A stretch of DNA of 64,000 bases from Lutibacter agarilyticus (GCF_900188235.1 NZ_FZNT01000002.1:372001-436000); one strand, 5' to 3'. Numbered from the stretch's first letter, positions 17,759-26,672 are shown. The notes: a model not told the origin generated them from the letters alone. Numbers and translations are program-made.

Positions 17759-18205
17759 TTGAAAACGAAACCAATAAAAATACTACTTGGCAGAACCGAT
17801 ATTGTTGATTTTCCTGGATTGGAATTATTTGGAATTGATATAAAGATTGATACAGGAGCGTATACATCAAGTTTTCATTGTCATCATATAGAAATTGTTA
17901 ACAATGTATTAAAATGTCAATTTTTAGACCCAAAACACCACAAATACCACGATAAATATTTTACATTTAAAGAATTTATTCAAAAAAATGTAAAAAGTTC
18001 AAATGGAATAACAGAAAGTAGATTTATAATAAAAACGGATATTCTTATTTTTAATGAAATTCATACCATTGAATTGTCATTAACAGAGCGTGGATCAATG
18101 ACTTACCCTGTTCTTTTAGGAAGAAAATTTTTGTCTAAAAAATTTATTATTGACACTGCTAAAAAAAATCTATCATATAAAAATTTAAACAAAAAAAACG
18201 AATAA
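17759..18205 (+). CDS. RimB-like retropepsin/zinc protease family protein (RimK-associated)
   Basis: A 148-residue protein of the PF05618-type family often called ATP-dependent zinc protease or RimB. It opens with [38 protein letters not shown]: the DTGA motif is the aspartic-protease-like signature of the retropepsin fold. The late VLLGRKFL is the second conserved block. In Pseudomonas the RimB relative trims glutamates added by RimK to ribosomal protein S6. The start codon is TTG (17759); no in-frame ATG occurs before the conserved core. It ends 1 bp before rimK, so it is the first gene of a four-gene operon. Confidence 0.85.
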   Translation: MKTKPIKILLGRTDIVDFPGLELFGIDIKIDTGAYTSSFHCHHIEIVNNVLKCQFLDPKHHKYHDKYFTFKEFIQKNVKSSNGITESRFIIKTDILIFNEIHTIELSLTERGSMTYPVLLGRKFLSKKFIIDTAKKNLSYKNLNKKNE

Positions 18206-18206
18206 A

Positions 18207-19082
18207 ATGAAAATTGTTGTTTTATCTAGAAATCAAAATTTATATTCTACCAAAAGGCTCATAGAAGCTGGTAAAAAAAGAAATCACGAAATGTTAATTG
18301 TAGATCATACCAAGTGTGATATTATCATTGAAAAGAAAAAACCAGCCATACGTTACAAACAAGAGTTATTAACAGGTGTTGATGCTGTAATACCAAGAAT
18401 TGGTGCTTCTGTTACCTTTTTTGGAACTGCTGTTGTTCGTCAGTTTGAAATGATGAAAGTATTTACTGCAGTTGAATCTCAAGCGCTAATGCGTTCACGA
18501 GACAAATTAAGAAGTTTACAAGTATTGTCTAGAGCCGGTTTAGGATTACCTAAAACAGTTTTTACAAACTATTCAAAAAATGTAGAGGATGTTATAAAAA
18601 GTGTTGGCGGAGCACCTTTAGTTATTAAAATTTTAGAAGGTACTCAAGGTTTAGGTGTGGTTTTAGCTGAAACACATACAGCCGCAACTTCAGTATTAGA
18701 GGCTTTTAACGGTTTACAAGCACGTGTAATTGTTCAAGAATTTATCAAAGAATCAAAAGGTGCTGATATTCGTGTTTTTGTAGTTGATGGTGTTGTAGTT
18801 GGCGCTATGAAAAGACAAGGTAAAGAAGGAGAATTTCGTTCTAATTTGCATCGTGGTGGTTCCGCAGAAATTGTAAAACTTTCTATAGATGAAGAAAATG
18901 CAGCTTTAAAAGCTGCTAGAGTTATGGGCTTAGGTGTTGCTGGGGTAGATTTACTCCAGTCTGCGCGCGGACCATTAATTTTAGAAGTTAACTCTTCACC
19001 AGGTTTAGAAGGTATAGAGGAAGCTACAGGAATTGATATAGCAGGTAAAATTATTCATTATATTGAACGTCATGCCGAGTGA
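18207..19082 (+). CDS. rimK: RimK family alpha-L-glutamate ligase
   Basis: A 291-residue ATP-grasp ligase. The N-terminal [20 protein letters not shown], the [19 protein letters not shown] block, [19 protein letters not shown], the ATP-binding [15 protein letters not shown] and IVQEFIKE, and the metal-binding [14 protein letters not shown] are all present and correctly spaced. The known activity is ATP-dependent addition of glutamates to the C-terminus of ribosomal protein S6; whether that is the target here is not shown. Flanked by the RimB-like gene (1-bp gap) and the deacylase gene (11-bp overlap). Confidence 0.95.
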   Translation: MKIVVLSRNQNLYSTKRLIEAGKKRNHEMLIVDHTKCDIIIEKKKPAIRYKQELLTGVDAVIPRIGASVTFFGTAVVRQFEMMKVFTAVESQALMRSRDKLRSLQVLSRAGLGLPKTVFTNYSKNVEDVIKSVGGAPLVIKILEGTQGLGVVLAETHTAATSVLEAFNGLQARVIVQEFIKESKGADIRVFVVDGVVVGAMKRQGKEGEFRSNLHRGGSAEIVKLSIDEENAALKAARVMGLGVAGVDLLQSARGPLILEVNSSPGLEGIEEATGIDIAGKIIHYIERHAE

Positions 19083-20031
19083 GTTTAAAATTCTCAATAA
19101 AAAGGTTGAGTTAGGAGAAACCGTTACAATTAATATGGATATTGCGCGTTTAACTACACGCTCTAAAATTGACATACCTGTTATTGTTTCAAGGGGTAAG
19201 GTTGATGGTCCTTGTTTATTGTTAATTGGAGGTATTCACGGCGACGAAACCAATGGAATAGAAATTGTACGTCAGCTCATTGCTTCTGGTCAACACAAGC
19301 CTAATAAAGGAACTATTATTTGTATTCCGTTATTAAATGTTTTTGGTTTTTTAAATCAATCAAGAGAGTTTCCTGACGGAAGAGATTTAAACAGAATGTT
19401 TCCTGGCTCTAATACAGGTTCATCAGCAAGTAAATTTGCTTATTATTTAATGAAAGAAGTGATTCCGAAGGTAGATTATTGTATAGATTATCATACTGGT
19501 GGTGCGCAACGTTTTAATTATTCTCAAGTAAGAATAAATGGCACTGATGAAGCAACCCTAGAATTAGCAAAAGTGTTTGGTGCTCCTTTTATTGTGTTTA
19601 GTAAAAGTCAGGAAAAAACGTTTAGAAATTCTATGGTTAAATTAGGTAAAAAAGTACTGCTTTTTGAAGGAGGAAAATCCTTGAATCTTGATAAAAAAGT
19701 CACAAAATCTGGTATTCAAGGTGCATTAAATGTCATGCATTTTTTAGGATTACGCGAACATGTTTCACAAATTTTAGATCCTTTGGTTCAAAATCCACCT
19801 GTTGTAATTCAAAGCTCAAAATGGATTAGAGCTACGCATTCAGGTATGTATAGATCCTATATTAGTGCAGGTCAAAAAGTTGAAAAAGGAGCTAGACTGG
19901 GTAGTATTTCTGATCCTTATGGTGCTTATGAAAAGGTTTTTAAAAACCCACAAGAAGGATATATTTTAAATTCAAATCATTCACCAGTTGTTATTCAAGG
20001 TGATGCTTTATTACACATAGGCTTCGAATAA
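19072..20031 (+). CDS. Succinylglutamate desuccinylase/aspartoacylase family zinc hydrolase
   Basis: An M14-like zinc amidohydrolase of about 319 residues. The zinc motif [13 protein letters not shown] and the later DYHTGG, plus DLNRMFPG, are the hallmark of the AstE/aspartoacylase family. The C-terminal beta domain contains a biotinyl-like [14 protein letters not shown] segment. It would cleave an N-acyl-glutamate/aspartate or glutamyl amide bond. I start at ATG (MPSEF), overlapping rimK by 11 bp; a TTG three codons upstream is less likely. The gene arrangement suggests that it acts on RimK-modified products, an inference. Confidence 0.9.
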   Translation: MPSEFKILNKKVELGETVTINMDIARLTTRSKIDIPVIVSRGKVDGPCLLLIGGIHGDETNGIEIVRQLIASGQHKPNKGTIICIPLLNVFGFLNQSREFPDGRDLNRMFPGSNTGSSASKFAYYLMKEVIPKVDYCIDYHTGGAQRFNYSQVRINGTDEATLELAKVFGAPFIVFSKSQEKTFRNSMVKLGKKVLLFEGGKSLNLDKKVTKSGIQGALNVMHFLGLREHVSQILDPLVQNPPVVIQSSKWIRATHSGMYRSYISAGQKVEKGARLGSISDPYGAYEKVFKNPQEGYILNSNHSPVVIQGDALLHIGFE

Positions 20032-20034
20032 AAA

Positions 20035-20976
20035 GTGTTAAAAGTTAACAACATATCATTTGGTTACACTTCAAAAGAAGTATTAAAAAATATTAGTTTT
20101 CAGGCTAATAAAGGTGACTATATTGCCATTGTTGGTGAAAGTGGTTGTGGAAAAAGTACCTTATTAGAAATTATTTACGGCTTATTGCATATTGATAAAG
20201 GTACTGTATATTGGAACGAAAAGAAGCTTTTAGGCCCTAATTTTTACTTAATTCCTGGTGAAGATTTTATGAAATATTTACCTCAGGACTTCGATTTAAT
20301 GCCCTACACCACTGTTGAAGATAATATTGGTAAAAACCTTTCTTATTTAGATGAACATAGAAACCAGCGCATAGCCGAATTATTAGACGTTGTTGATATG
20401 GTTGAGTTTTTAAAAACAAAGGTTAAAAATTTAAGTGGTGGTCAAAAACAGCGCGTGGCAATTGCAAAAGTACTAGCAAAAGAACCTGAAGTTTTATTGT
20501 TAGATGAGCCTTTTAGTCATATTGATAATTTCAGAAAAAATAAATTACGTAGAAGTTTATTTAAATATTTAAAATCAAAAAATATTTTGTGCTTGGTAGC
20601 CACGCATGATACTACTGATGCACTTTCTTTTGCGGATAAAATTATAGTTTTAAAAGATACTAAAATTGAAACTATTGGTACACCTGAAGAAGTTTATAAC
20701 AACCCAACCTCAAGTTACGTTGCTTCATTTTTTAATGAAATAAATGAAATTCCATTAGCAGCAATTGATAAGAATTCTACAAGTAAGGCAACAAAATTGG
20801 TGTACCCAAATCAACTTACAGTTGTACCTAAATCTAGTATAAAAGCAACGGTACTTCATTCTTATTTTAAAGGAAGTTTTTATTTAATTGAATCAAACTT
20901 AAACGGAACCACCCTCTTTTTTGAACATACGGAACAACTTCAAACAGGCGCAAGCATTTTCTTAAAAATTCATTAA
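20035..20976 (+). CDS. ABC transporter ATP-binding protein (PotA/FbpC-like)
   Basis: A 313-residue ABC ATPase. Walker A GESGCGKST, Q-loop YLPQDFDLMP, signature LSGGQKQRVAIAK, Walker B VLLLDEP and the H-loop ATHDTTDAL are intact. After about residue 230 comes an extra C-terminal domain of beta strands, like the TOBE domain of iron, molybdate or polyamine importers. No permease or binding protein is adjacent, so it is an orphan subunit. The start is GTG, 3 bp after the deacylase stop, making it the last gene of the RimK operon. The transported substrate is unknown. Confidence 0.9.
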   Translation: MLKVNNISFGYTSKEVLKNISFQANKGDYIAIVGESGCGKSTLLEIIYGLLHIDKGTVYWNEKKLLGPNFYLIPGEDFMKYLPQDFDLMPYTTVEDNIGKNLSYLDEHRNQRIAELLDVVDMVEFLKTKVKNLSGGQKQRVAIAKVLAKEPEVLLLDEPFSHIDNFRKNKLRRSLFKYLKSKNILCLVATHDTTDALSFADKIIVLKDTKIETIGTPEEVYNNPTSSYVASFFNEINEIPLAAIDKNSTSKATKLVYPNQLTVVPKSSIKATVLHSYFKGSFYLIESNLNGTTLFFEHTEQLQTGASIFLKIH

Positions 20977-21022
20977 AATTTAAACTTTATGTACCTGTTT
21001 TAAAAATTTACAGTACATTTGT

Positions 21023-21036
21023 TGAGTGATTACTCA
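21023..21036. promoter_or_regulatory. TetR-type operator overlapping the regulator start
   Basis: TGAGTGATTACTCA, an inverted repeat (TGAGT / ACTCA) that includes the GTG start codon of the TetR gene. A second copy with one base changed lies at 21634-21647 upstream of the SDR gene. Confidence 0.7.
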
Positions 21037-21607
21037 ATCTAAATTTGAAAAAAGACTGTTAATTTTAGAAACAGCAACAAAACTTTTTGTTGAGCGTGGT
21101 TTTCACGCAACTCCTACTTCTGCAATTACAAAAGAGGCAGGTATGAGTGCTGGAATTTTGTTTCATTACTTTAAAACCAAAGACGATTTAATTGTTCAAC
21201 TGTATGTTGACTTAAAAATGGAGTTCACAGGCAGTGTTTTAAAAGATGTAGATACCTTAAAAGCAGGGATAAGTAAGTTGCGTTTAATTTGGCTAAATTC
21301 TTGGAAATGGGGCTTAGAAAACCCGTTAAAGTTCGATTTCCTTAGGCAGGCAGACAATTCTATCTATTCTGAAAAAATTAAAAGTCATCCAGATATTGTT
21401 GAAAAGTACGCGTGGTTTTGCAACTACATTGAAACGTACAAACAAGAACGATTTGTAAAAAATACCGACACCATTTTTATCATGAATATGATGTTTGGTA
21501 TGATTGTAGCAATGGTAAATCAACTACGATGTAAACCTGAATTAAAAACAGATACATTATTTTTAGAACAGGCTTGGGAAATGTTTTATAACTCGTTAAA
21601 ACCTTAA
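21026..21607 (+). CDS. TetR/AcrR family transcriptional regulator
   Basis: A 193-residue TetR regulator. The N-terminal helix-turn-helix spans about residues 8-55 with LILETATKLFVERGFHATPTSAI and AGILFHYFKTKDDLI, the classic DNA-binding signature. The rest is an all-helical ligand domain. Initiation is at GTG (21026): the residues just after it already lead into helix 1, and no ATG lies nearby. The start codon lies inside a palindrome repeated upstream of the next operon, so it very probably represses itself and the SDR/metallo-hydrolase pair. The ligand is unknown, possibly a lipid-like compound given the regulon. Confidence 0.92.
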   Translation: MITQSKFEKRLLILETATKLFVERGFHATPTSAITKEAGMSAGILFHYFKTKDDLIVQLYVDLKMEFTGSVLKDVDTLKAGISKLRLIWLNSWKWGLENPLKFDFLRQADNSIYSEKIKSHPDIVEKYAWFCNYIETYKQERFVKNTDTIFIMNMMFGMIVAMVNQLRCKPELKTDTLFLEQAWEMFYNSLKP

Positions 21608-21633
21608 CCATTAAAAAAATTTGAACAAATTAT

Positions 21634-21647
21634 TGAGTGAATACTCA
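21634..21647. promoter_or_regulatory. TetR-type operator upstream of SDR operon
   Basis: TGAGTGAATACTCA, the same inverted repeat as at 21023-21036 with one central change, 36 bp before the SDR start codon. Confidence 0.7.
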
Positions 21648-21682
21648 GTCAAAAGATATAATTATAACTAAAAATCAACTAC

Positions 21683-22468
21683 ATGAATAATACAGCATTA
21701 ATTACTGGAGCATCAAGCGGAATTGGAAAAGAATTTGCCATTATTCATGCAAAAAATGGTGGAGATTTAGTTTTGGTAGCTCGTAGAGAAGATAAATTAA
21801 TTGCTTTAAAAAATGAAATTGAACAACAGTTTAAAGTAAACGTTGAAGTAATTTCAAAAGACTTATCTATTGTAAATGCAACTACTGAAATTTATACAGA
21901 AGTGAAAAAAAAAGAGATTGAAATTAACTACTTAATAAACAATGCTGGTTTTGGTGGTATTGGTAAATTTCATGAGCGATCACTCGAACAACACATATCA
22001 ATGATCAACCTAAATATTGTAGCATTAACATCATTAACTAGATTATTTTTACCAGATTTTGTGAACCGAAATAATGGAAAAATACTAAATGTTTCTTCTA
22101 CTGCAAGTTTAATGCCTGGTCCATTACAGGCAGTATATTTTGCGACTAAAGCATACGTAAGTTCTTTTAGCAATGCTATTGCCGAGGAATTGCATGATAC
22201 CAACGTTACTGTTACTAATTTAATGCCTGGCGCAACTGAAACTGAATTTGGAAATATTTCGGGAATGGATAAAACAGAAATATTTAAAGATACTGCTTCA
22301 GCTACTTCTGTTGCTTTAGATGGTTATAACGCTATGTTGAAAGGAAAATTAGATGTTATATCAGGGCTTACTATGAAGCAAAAAATAATGATTGGTAGCA
22401 TTCCATTTAGTCCTAAAAAAATGGTGTTGAAAATGACAAGAAAATTACAAGAAGTAAAAAATGGTTAA
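21683..22468 (+). CDS. Short-chain dehydrogenase/reductase
   Basis: A 261-residue classical SDR. The cofactor motif TGASSGIGKEFA is at the N-terminus, NNAGFGG in the middle, the catalytic serine lies in NVSSTASL, and YFATKAY carries the Tyr and Lys of the active site. The arginine-bearing VARRED after strand 2 suggests NADP(H). The sequence resembles the DltE/YqjQ-like group that reduces lipidic or unknown carbonyls. The gene overlaps the metallo-hydrolase gene by 8 bp and has a TetR operator in its promoter region. Confidence 0.92.
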   Translation: MNNTALITGASSGIGKEFAIIHAKNGGDLVLVARREDKLIALKNEIEQQFKVNVEVISKDLSIVNATTEIYTEVKKKEIEINYLINNAGFGGIGKFHERSLEQHISMINLNIVALTSLTRLFLPDFVNRNNGKILNVSSTASLMPGPLQAVYFATKAYVSSFSNAIAEELHDTNVTVTNLMPGATETEFGNISGMDKTEIFKDTASATSVALDGYNAMLKGKLDVISGLTMKQKIMIGSIPFSPKKMVLKMTRKLQEVKNG

Positions 22469-23603
22469 AAAGCTATTCAAACTAATAAAAAAAATTATGA
22501 TTGGAATGATATCTATCGTTGGAGTTATTACGCTTGTAGGTGTTACTTTTATCAATGTGAGTCCTCAATTTGGTGCAAATTCAAATGATTTAAGTTTAGA
22601 ACGTATTAGGAAATCACCCAACTTTTTAAACGGAGCATTTAAAAACGCAGAAAAAACATTACAAAGCACAGGATTTAAGTGGAGCACCATTCCTAAGTTT
22701 TTTACTGATGGAAATAATAAAACACCTGCAGTTGATTTACCAATTGAAAAGTTGACCAAATCTTTTTTTTCTAATAAACCTTTAGCACCTAGAATAACCT
22801 GGTTTGGACATTCTGCAGCTTTTGTAGAATTGGAAGGATTGAATATTTTTATTGATCCAATGTTAGGTGATGTTCCTGCTCCTCACCCATTTTTAGGATC
22901 AAAGAGGTTTCAAAAAGAATTGCCAATTGCTATAGATTCTCTACCAAGTATTGATGTGGTATTAATTTCACACGATCATTACGATCACTTAGATTATGGT
23001 TCAATAGTGCAATTAAAAGATAAGGTTGCTAAATTTTATGTTCCTTTAGGAATTAAAGCACATTTGACTTCTTGGGGAGTTGCTGCTGATAAAATTACAG
23101 AGTTTGATTGGTGGGAAAGCATAAATTTCAAGGGAATTGAATTTGTATCTACACCAGCACGTCATTTTTCTGGTAGAGGTGTAACCAATAGAAACAGTAC
23201 CTTATGGTGTTCTTGGGTGTTAAAATCAGCTATTTCTTCTATTTTCTTTAGTGGTGATAGTGGTTACGGAAAACACTTCAAAGAAATTGGGGAGAAATAC
23301 GGTCCGTTTGATTTTACAATGATGGAATGTGGGCAATACAACGAGCAATGGTCTCAAATTCATATGACTCCAGAAGAAACCATACAAGCAAGTATTGATG
23401 TTAAAAGCAACTTGGTAATGCCAATTCACTGGGGAAGTTTTAAACTTTCGTTACATAGTTGGGACGACCCAATTGTTAGAGCTACCGCAAAAGCGAATGA
23501 ACTAAACGTAAAAATTACCACACCAATTATTGGTGAAGGTATTGTTTTAAATCAGGACAATTTCCCATCAAGCACATGGTGGGTTTCAAAAATAAAGAAA
23601 TAA
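22461..23603 (+). CDS. Membrane-anchored MBL-fold metallo-hydrolase (NAPE-PLD/UlaG-like)
   Basis: A 380-residue protein with an N-terminal membrane helix (about 12-32), then a metallo-beta-lactamase fold. TWFGHSAAFVELEGLNIFIDPM and the metal-binding HDHYDH, then STPARHFSGRG, FFSGDSGYG and MPIHWGSF all match the N-acylphosphatidylethanolamine phospholipase D/UlaG-like group. A phosphodiesterase acting on lipids or nucleotides at the membrane is likely; the exact substrate is unknown. Translationally coupled to the SDR gene and presumably under the same TetR control. Confidence 0.9.
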   Translation: MVKKLFKLIKKIMIGMISIVGVITLVGVTFINVSPQFGANSNDLSLERIRKSPNFLNGAFKNAEKTLQSTGFKWSTIPKFFTDGNNKTPAVDLPIEKLTKSFFSNKPLAPRITWFGHSAAFVELEGLNIFIDPMLGDVPAPHPFLGSKRFQKELPIAIDSLPSIDVVLISHDHYDHLDYGSIVQLKDKVAKFYVPLGIKAHLTSWGVAADKITEFDWWESINFKGIEFVSTPARHFSGRGVTNRNSTLWCSWVLKSAISSIFFSGDSGYGKHFKEIGEKYGPFDFTMMECGQYNEQWSQIHMTPEETIQASIDVKSNLVMPIHWGSFKLSLHSWDDPIVRATAKANELNVKITTPIIGEGIVLNQDNFPSSTWWVSKIKK

Positions 23604-23648
23604 GATATTCGCATTTAAAACAACATTCTCTAATTTTCTGTTCAAGTT

Positions 23649-23674
23649 ATGGATCCTTGTTTTCAAAGGAACGA
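23649..23674 (+). repeat. Dispersed repeat, GGATCCTnGTTTTC type
   Basis: ATGGATCCTTGTTTTCAAAG followed by GAACGA, closely similar to the sequence at 52783-52807 (GGATCCTCGTTTTCACGAGA followed by ATGA), with a small imperfect hairpin. Intergenic between convergent genes. Confidence 0.5.
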
Positions 23675-23683
23675 TAAGGTTTA

Positions 23684-24778
23684 TTAAAACTCAAATTTCA
23701 ATTGTACATCAATAGGTTTTTCAGGTTTTTTTTTAGAATGAATATTTAAATTTGTAACTGATATTCCTAGTAAACGAACAGAGTTTTGTACTTTTTCTTG
23801 AAACAATAGTTCTTTTACAGTTTCTAACAACACCGCTTTTTCTTTAATAAAAAATGGTAACGTTTTACTACGTGTTTGTGTGGTAAAATCACTGTATTTT
23901 ATTTTTAAGGTAATTGTTTTTCCAGAAACTTTTGATTTAGATAAACGTCGTTCTAATTCTTCAGAAATTTGTTCTAATTTTTCTAGCATAAAAATTTCAG
24001 AGGTCAAATTGGTTTTAAAAGTATGTTCGGCTGCAACAGATTTTCGTTCTCTGTTTGGTTTTACCTTGCTATGATAATTACCTCGCACTAAGTTGAAATA
24101 ATGGGCTCCAGAGCTCTTAAAATGAGCTGTTAAAAATGCTTCATCTTTAGCTTTTAAATCTTTTCCTGTAAAAATACCTAAGTTAAACATTTTTGCTGCG
24201 GTAACTCTTCCAATTCCAAAGAACTTTTCAATGGGTAATGCTTCTAAAAAATCGATAACCTCTTCTGGCGGAATAGTTTTTTGCCCGTTAGGTTTATTAA
24301 TATCTGAAGCTATCTTAGCCACAAATTTACTGTTTGAAATTCCTGCGGAAGCATTTAAATGCAATTCATCAGCAATACGTTTTCTAATTTCTTTAGCAAT
24401 TAAACTAGCTGAGGGATTCCCTTTTTTGTTTTCGGTAACATCTAAATAAGCTTCATCTAAAGAAAGCGGCTCCACCAAATCGGTATAGTCAAAAAAAATG
24501 GCTCTAATTTTTTGTGAAATTTCTTTATAGCGTTCAAATCTAGGTTTTACAAATATTAAATGCGGACATTTTTTACGTGCCAAAACGCCGCTCATTGCAG
24601 ATCGAACACCATATTTTCTGGCTTCATAACTTGCAGCGGAAACTACACCGCGTTCACTTGCACCACCTACAGCTAAGGGTTTTCCTCTTAATTCAGGATT
24701 ATCTAATTGCTCTACTGAAGCATAAAAAGCATCCATATCTACATGAATTATTTTTCGATATGTGTATTCTTCAGTCAT
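23684..24778 (-). CDS. dinB: DNA polymerase IV (Y family)
   Basis: A translesion DNA polymerase of about 364 residues from MTEEYTYRK. The catalytic motifs are HVDMDAFYASVEQ at the N-terminus and LSLDEAYLDVT; the thumb and little-finger regions follow (FFGIGRVTAAKMFNLGI, then RERKSVAAEHTF). The C-terminus lacks an evident beta-clamp peptide of the usual type. The frame from 24808 adds ten residues; the ATG at 24778 is preferred because family members begin just before IIHVDMD. A 20-bp palindrome lies 8 bp upstream and may regulate it. Confidence 0.95.
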   Translation of the reverse strand: MTEEYTYRKIIHVDMDAFYASVEQLDNPELRGKPLAVGGASERGVVSAASYEARKYGVRSAMSGVLARKKCPHLIFVKPRFERYKEISQKIRAIFFDYTDLVEPLSLDEAYLDVTENKKGNPSASLIAKEIRKRIADELHLNASAGISNSKFVAKIASDINKPNGQKTIPPEEVIDFLEALPIEKFFGIGRVTAAKMFNLGIFTGKDLKAKDEAFLTAHFKSSGAHYFNLVRGNYHSKVKPNRERKSVAAEHTFKTNLTSEIFMLEKLEQISEELERRLSKSKVSGKTITLKIKYSDFTTQTRSKTLPFFIKEKAVLLETVKELLFQEKVQNSVRLLGISVTNLNIHSKKKPEKPIDVQLKFEF

Positions 24779-24785
24779 AAATTTA

Positions 24786-24805
24786 CAGCTATCTTTTGAT
24801 AGCTG
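24786..24805. promoter_or_regulatory. Perfect inverted repeat upstream of dinB
   Basis: CAGCTATC, TTTT, GATAGCTG: 8-bp arms with a 4-bp spacer, just before the dinB start codon. It could be an operator or a leader hairpin hiding the ribosome site. It also lies upstream of the divergent repeat protein gene. Confidence 0.5.
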
Positions 24806-24865
24806 CATTAAATATAAAAAATTTGTACATTAGCCCACTATCAATACTAATTAAAAATAACTATT

Positions 24866-25258
24866 ATGAAAAAAGGACTATTAATGATGACCATGGTATG
24901 TTTTATTGGTTTTTCAAATTCAGTGAATGCTCAAAAACTACCGAGCGTAAAAATGCCAAGTACTACAGATGTTAATGCTACTCAAATGCAAGCATTATTT
25001 GAAACTCCAGAAGTGCAGGAAAAAGTGAAAGAACAATTGATGGAAAACCCTGAATTAAAAAATACAGCGATTGATTATTTAAAAAACAATCCTGATACTG
25101 CTACGGAAATGGCTAAAGTAATTAGCAAAAACCCTACATCAAAAAGTAAAATTATAAAGTATATTATGGATAATCCAGCGTTAACTAAAAAAGTAATGGA
25201 TTATATTAAAAGCAATCCTGATTTGTTGCAAAAAGCAATGAAGTTAGTAGGAATGTAA
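24866..25258 (+). CDS. Secreted protein with tandem 14-residue NP repeats
   Basis: A 130-residue protein with a signal peptide ending near NSVNAQ (residue 23). Residues 61-130 are five consecutive repeats of exactly 14 residues, each starting with Asn-Pro (for example NPELKNTAIDYLKN and NPALTKKVMDYIKS), and residues 47-60 form a sixth, degenerate copy starting TPEV. Each unit is an NP cap followed by an amphipathic helix, so a helical solenoid or STI1/DP-like bundle is plausible. No known family is recognised with confidence. Likely periplasmic. Monocistronic, with a strong terminator shared with gdhA. Confidence 0.8.
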   Translation: MKKGLLMMTMVCFIGFSNSVNAQKLPSVKMPSTTDVNATQMQALFETPEVQEKVKEQLMENPELKNTAIDYLKNNPDTATEMAKVISKNPTSKSKIIKYIMDNPALTKKVMDYIKSNPDLLQKAMKLVGM

Positions 25259-25278
25259 TCTTAATTTCAATCAAATAT

Positions 25279-25312
25279 AAAAGGGTGCAATTCAATATTG
25301 CACCCTTTTTTT
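25279..25312. terminator. Bidirectional terminator
   Basis: Arms AAAAGGGTGCAA (25279-25290) and TTGCACCCTTTT (25298-25309) followed by T-tract, between convergent genes. Confidence 0.92.
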
Positions 25313-25328
25313 GAGTCTTATTTTTCAG

Positions 25329-26672
25329 TTAAACCACTCCTTGAGCCAACATTGCATCTGCTACTTTTACAAAGCCAGCAATATTTGCACCCGTTACATA
25401 ATCTATATAACCGTCGCTTTTTGTACCGTATTTAATACAATTTTCGTGAATATTTGACATAATTTTTTGTAGTCTTTCATCAACTTCTTCACGAGTCCAA
25501 ACAATGCGTAAAGAGTTTTGAGACATTTCTAACCCTGAAGTTGCAACTCCACCTGCATTGGATGCTTTTCCTGGAGCGTACATAATTTTTTCAGCTTGAA
25601 ATGCGTGAACTGCATCAGGAGTTGAAGGCATATTAGCTCCTTCACTTACAACATAACAGCCATTTGCCAATAACTTTTTGGCATCTTCAATATGTACTTC
25701 ATTTTGAGTTGCACAAGGCATCGCAATATCACATTTAACAGCCCAAGGTCTTTCTCCTTTAAAGAACTTAGCTTTTGGATATTTAGTTAAGTATTCGCTA
25801 ATTCTACCTCGTTTTTTATTTTTAAGCTCCATTACAAATGCTAATTTTTCAGCATCTATCCCATCTTCATCATAAATATAGCCTGATGAATCAGAAAGTG
25901 TTACTACTTTAGCACCTAATTGTGTTGCTTTTTCACAGGCATATTGTGCCACATTTCCAGAACCAGAAATAGTTACAACTTTACCTTTAATAGTATCTTT
26001 TCTAGTTGCTAACATACTTTGTGCAAAATACACCGTACCATAACCTGTAGCTTCAGGACGAATTAAAGATCCACCCCAAGACATTCCTTTGCCTGTTAAA
26101 ACACCTGTAAATTCATTTCTAAGTTTTTTATACATGCCAAATAAGTATCCAATTTCTCTTCCTCCTACGCCAATATCTCCAGCTGGAATATCTGTATTTG
26201 GACCAATATGACGGAATAATTCACTCATAAAACTTTGACAAAATCGCATAATTTCACCATCAGACTTTTCTTTAGGATCAAAATCAGCGCCACCTTTACC
26301 ACCACCCATTGGCAATGTAGTTAAGGCGTTTTTAAACACTTGTTCAAAAGCTAAAAATTTTAAAATGCTTAAATTTACAGTTGGATGAAAACGCAAACCA
26401 CCTTTGTAAGGTCCAATTGCCGAATTCATTTCAATTCTAAATCCCCTGTTTACTACAATTTCCCCCGTATCATCAATCCAAGGAACTCTAAACATCAATA
26501 CTCTCTCTGGCTCACACATTCTTAATAAAATATTTTTGCCATTGTAAATTTCCTGACTAGCAATATATGGTATAACCGTTTCGGCTACCTCTACCACTGC
26601 TTGTAAAAATTCTGGTTCAAATTGGTTGCGTTGCTTCACCAAATTCATGAACTCTTTTATTTTTGATTCCAT
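25329..26672 (-). CDS. gdhA: Glutamate dehydrogenase (NADP-type)
   Basis: A 447-residue hexameric-type glutamate dehydrogenase, reversibly aminating 2-oxoglutarate with ammonia. The substrate site GGLRFHPTVNLSILKFLAFEQ and PMGGGKGGADFDPK, the GVGGREIGYLFG block, the Rossmann segment VTISGSGNVAQYA and the late NAGGVATSGLEMSQN are intact. Length and these motifs match the NADPH-dependent assimilatory form, which would assimilate ammonia, including that made by the nrf module. It has a good promoter (TTTG, 20 bp, TATATTTG) and a possible operator between it and pheS. Confidence 0.95.
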   Translation of the reverse strand: MESKIKEFMNLVKQRNQFEPEFLQAVVEVAETVIPYIASQEIYNGKNILLRMCEPERVLMFRVPWIDDTGEIVVNRGFRIEMNSAIGPYKGGLRFHPTVNLSILKFLAFEQVFKNALTTLPMGGGKGGADFDPKEKSDGEIMRFCQSFMSELFRHIGPNTDIPAGDIGVGGREIGYLFGMYKKLRNEFTGVLTGKGMSWGGSLIRPEATGYGTVYFAQSMLATRKDTIKGKVVTISGSGNVAQYACEKATQLGAKVVTLSDSSGYIYDEDGIDAEKLAFVMELKNKKRGRISEYLTKYPKAKFFKGERPWAVKCDIAMPCATQNEVHIEDAKKLLANGCYVVSEGANMPSTPDAVHAFQAEKIMYAPGKASNAGGVATSGLEMSQNSLRIVWTREEVDERLQKIMSNIHENCIKYGTKSDGYIDYVTGANIAGFVKVADAMLAQGVV

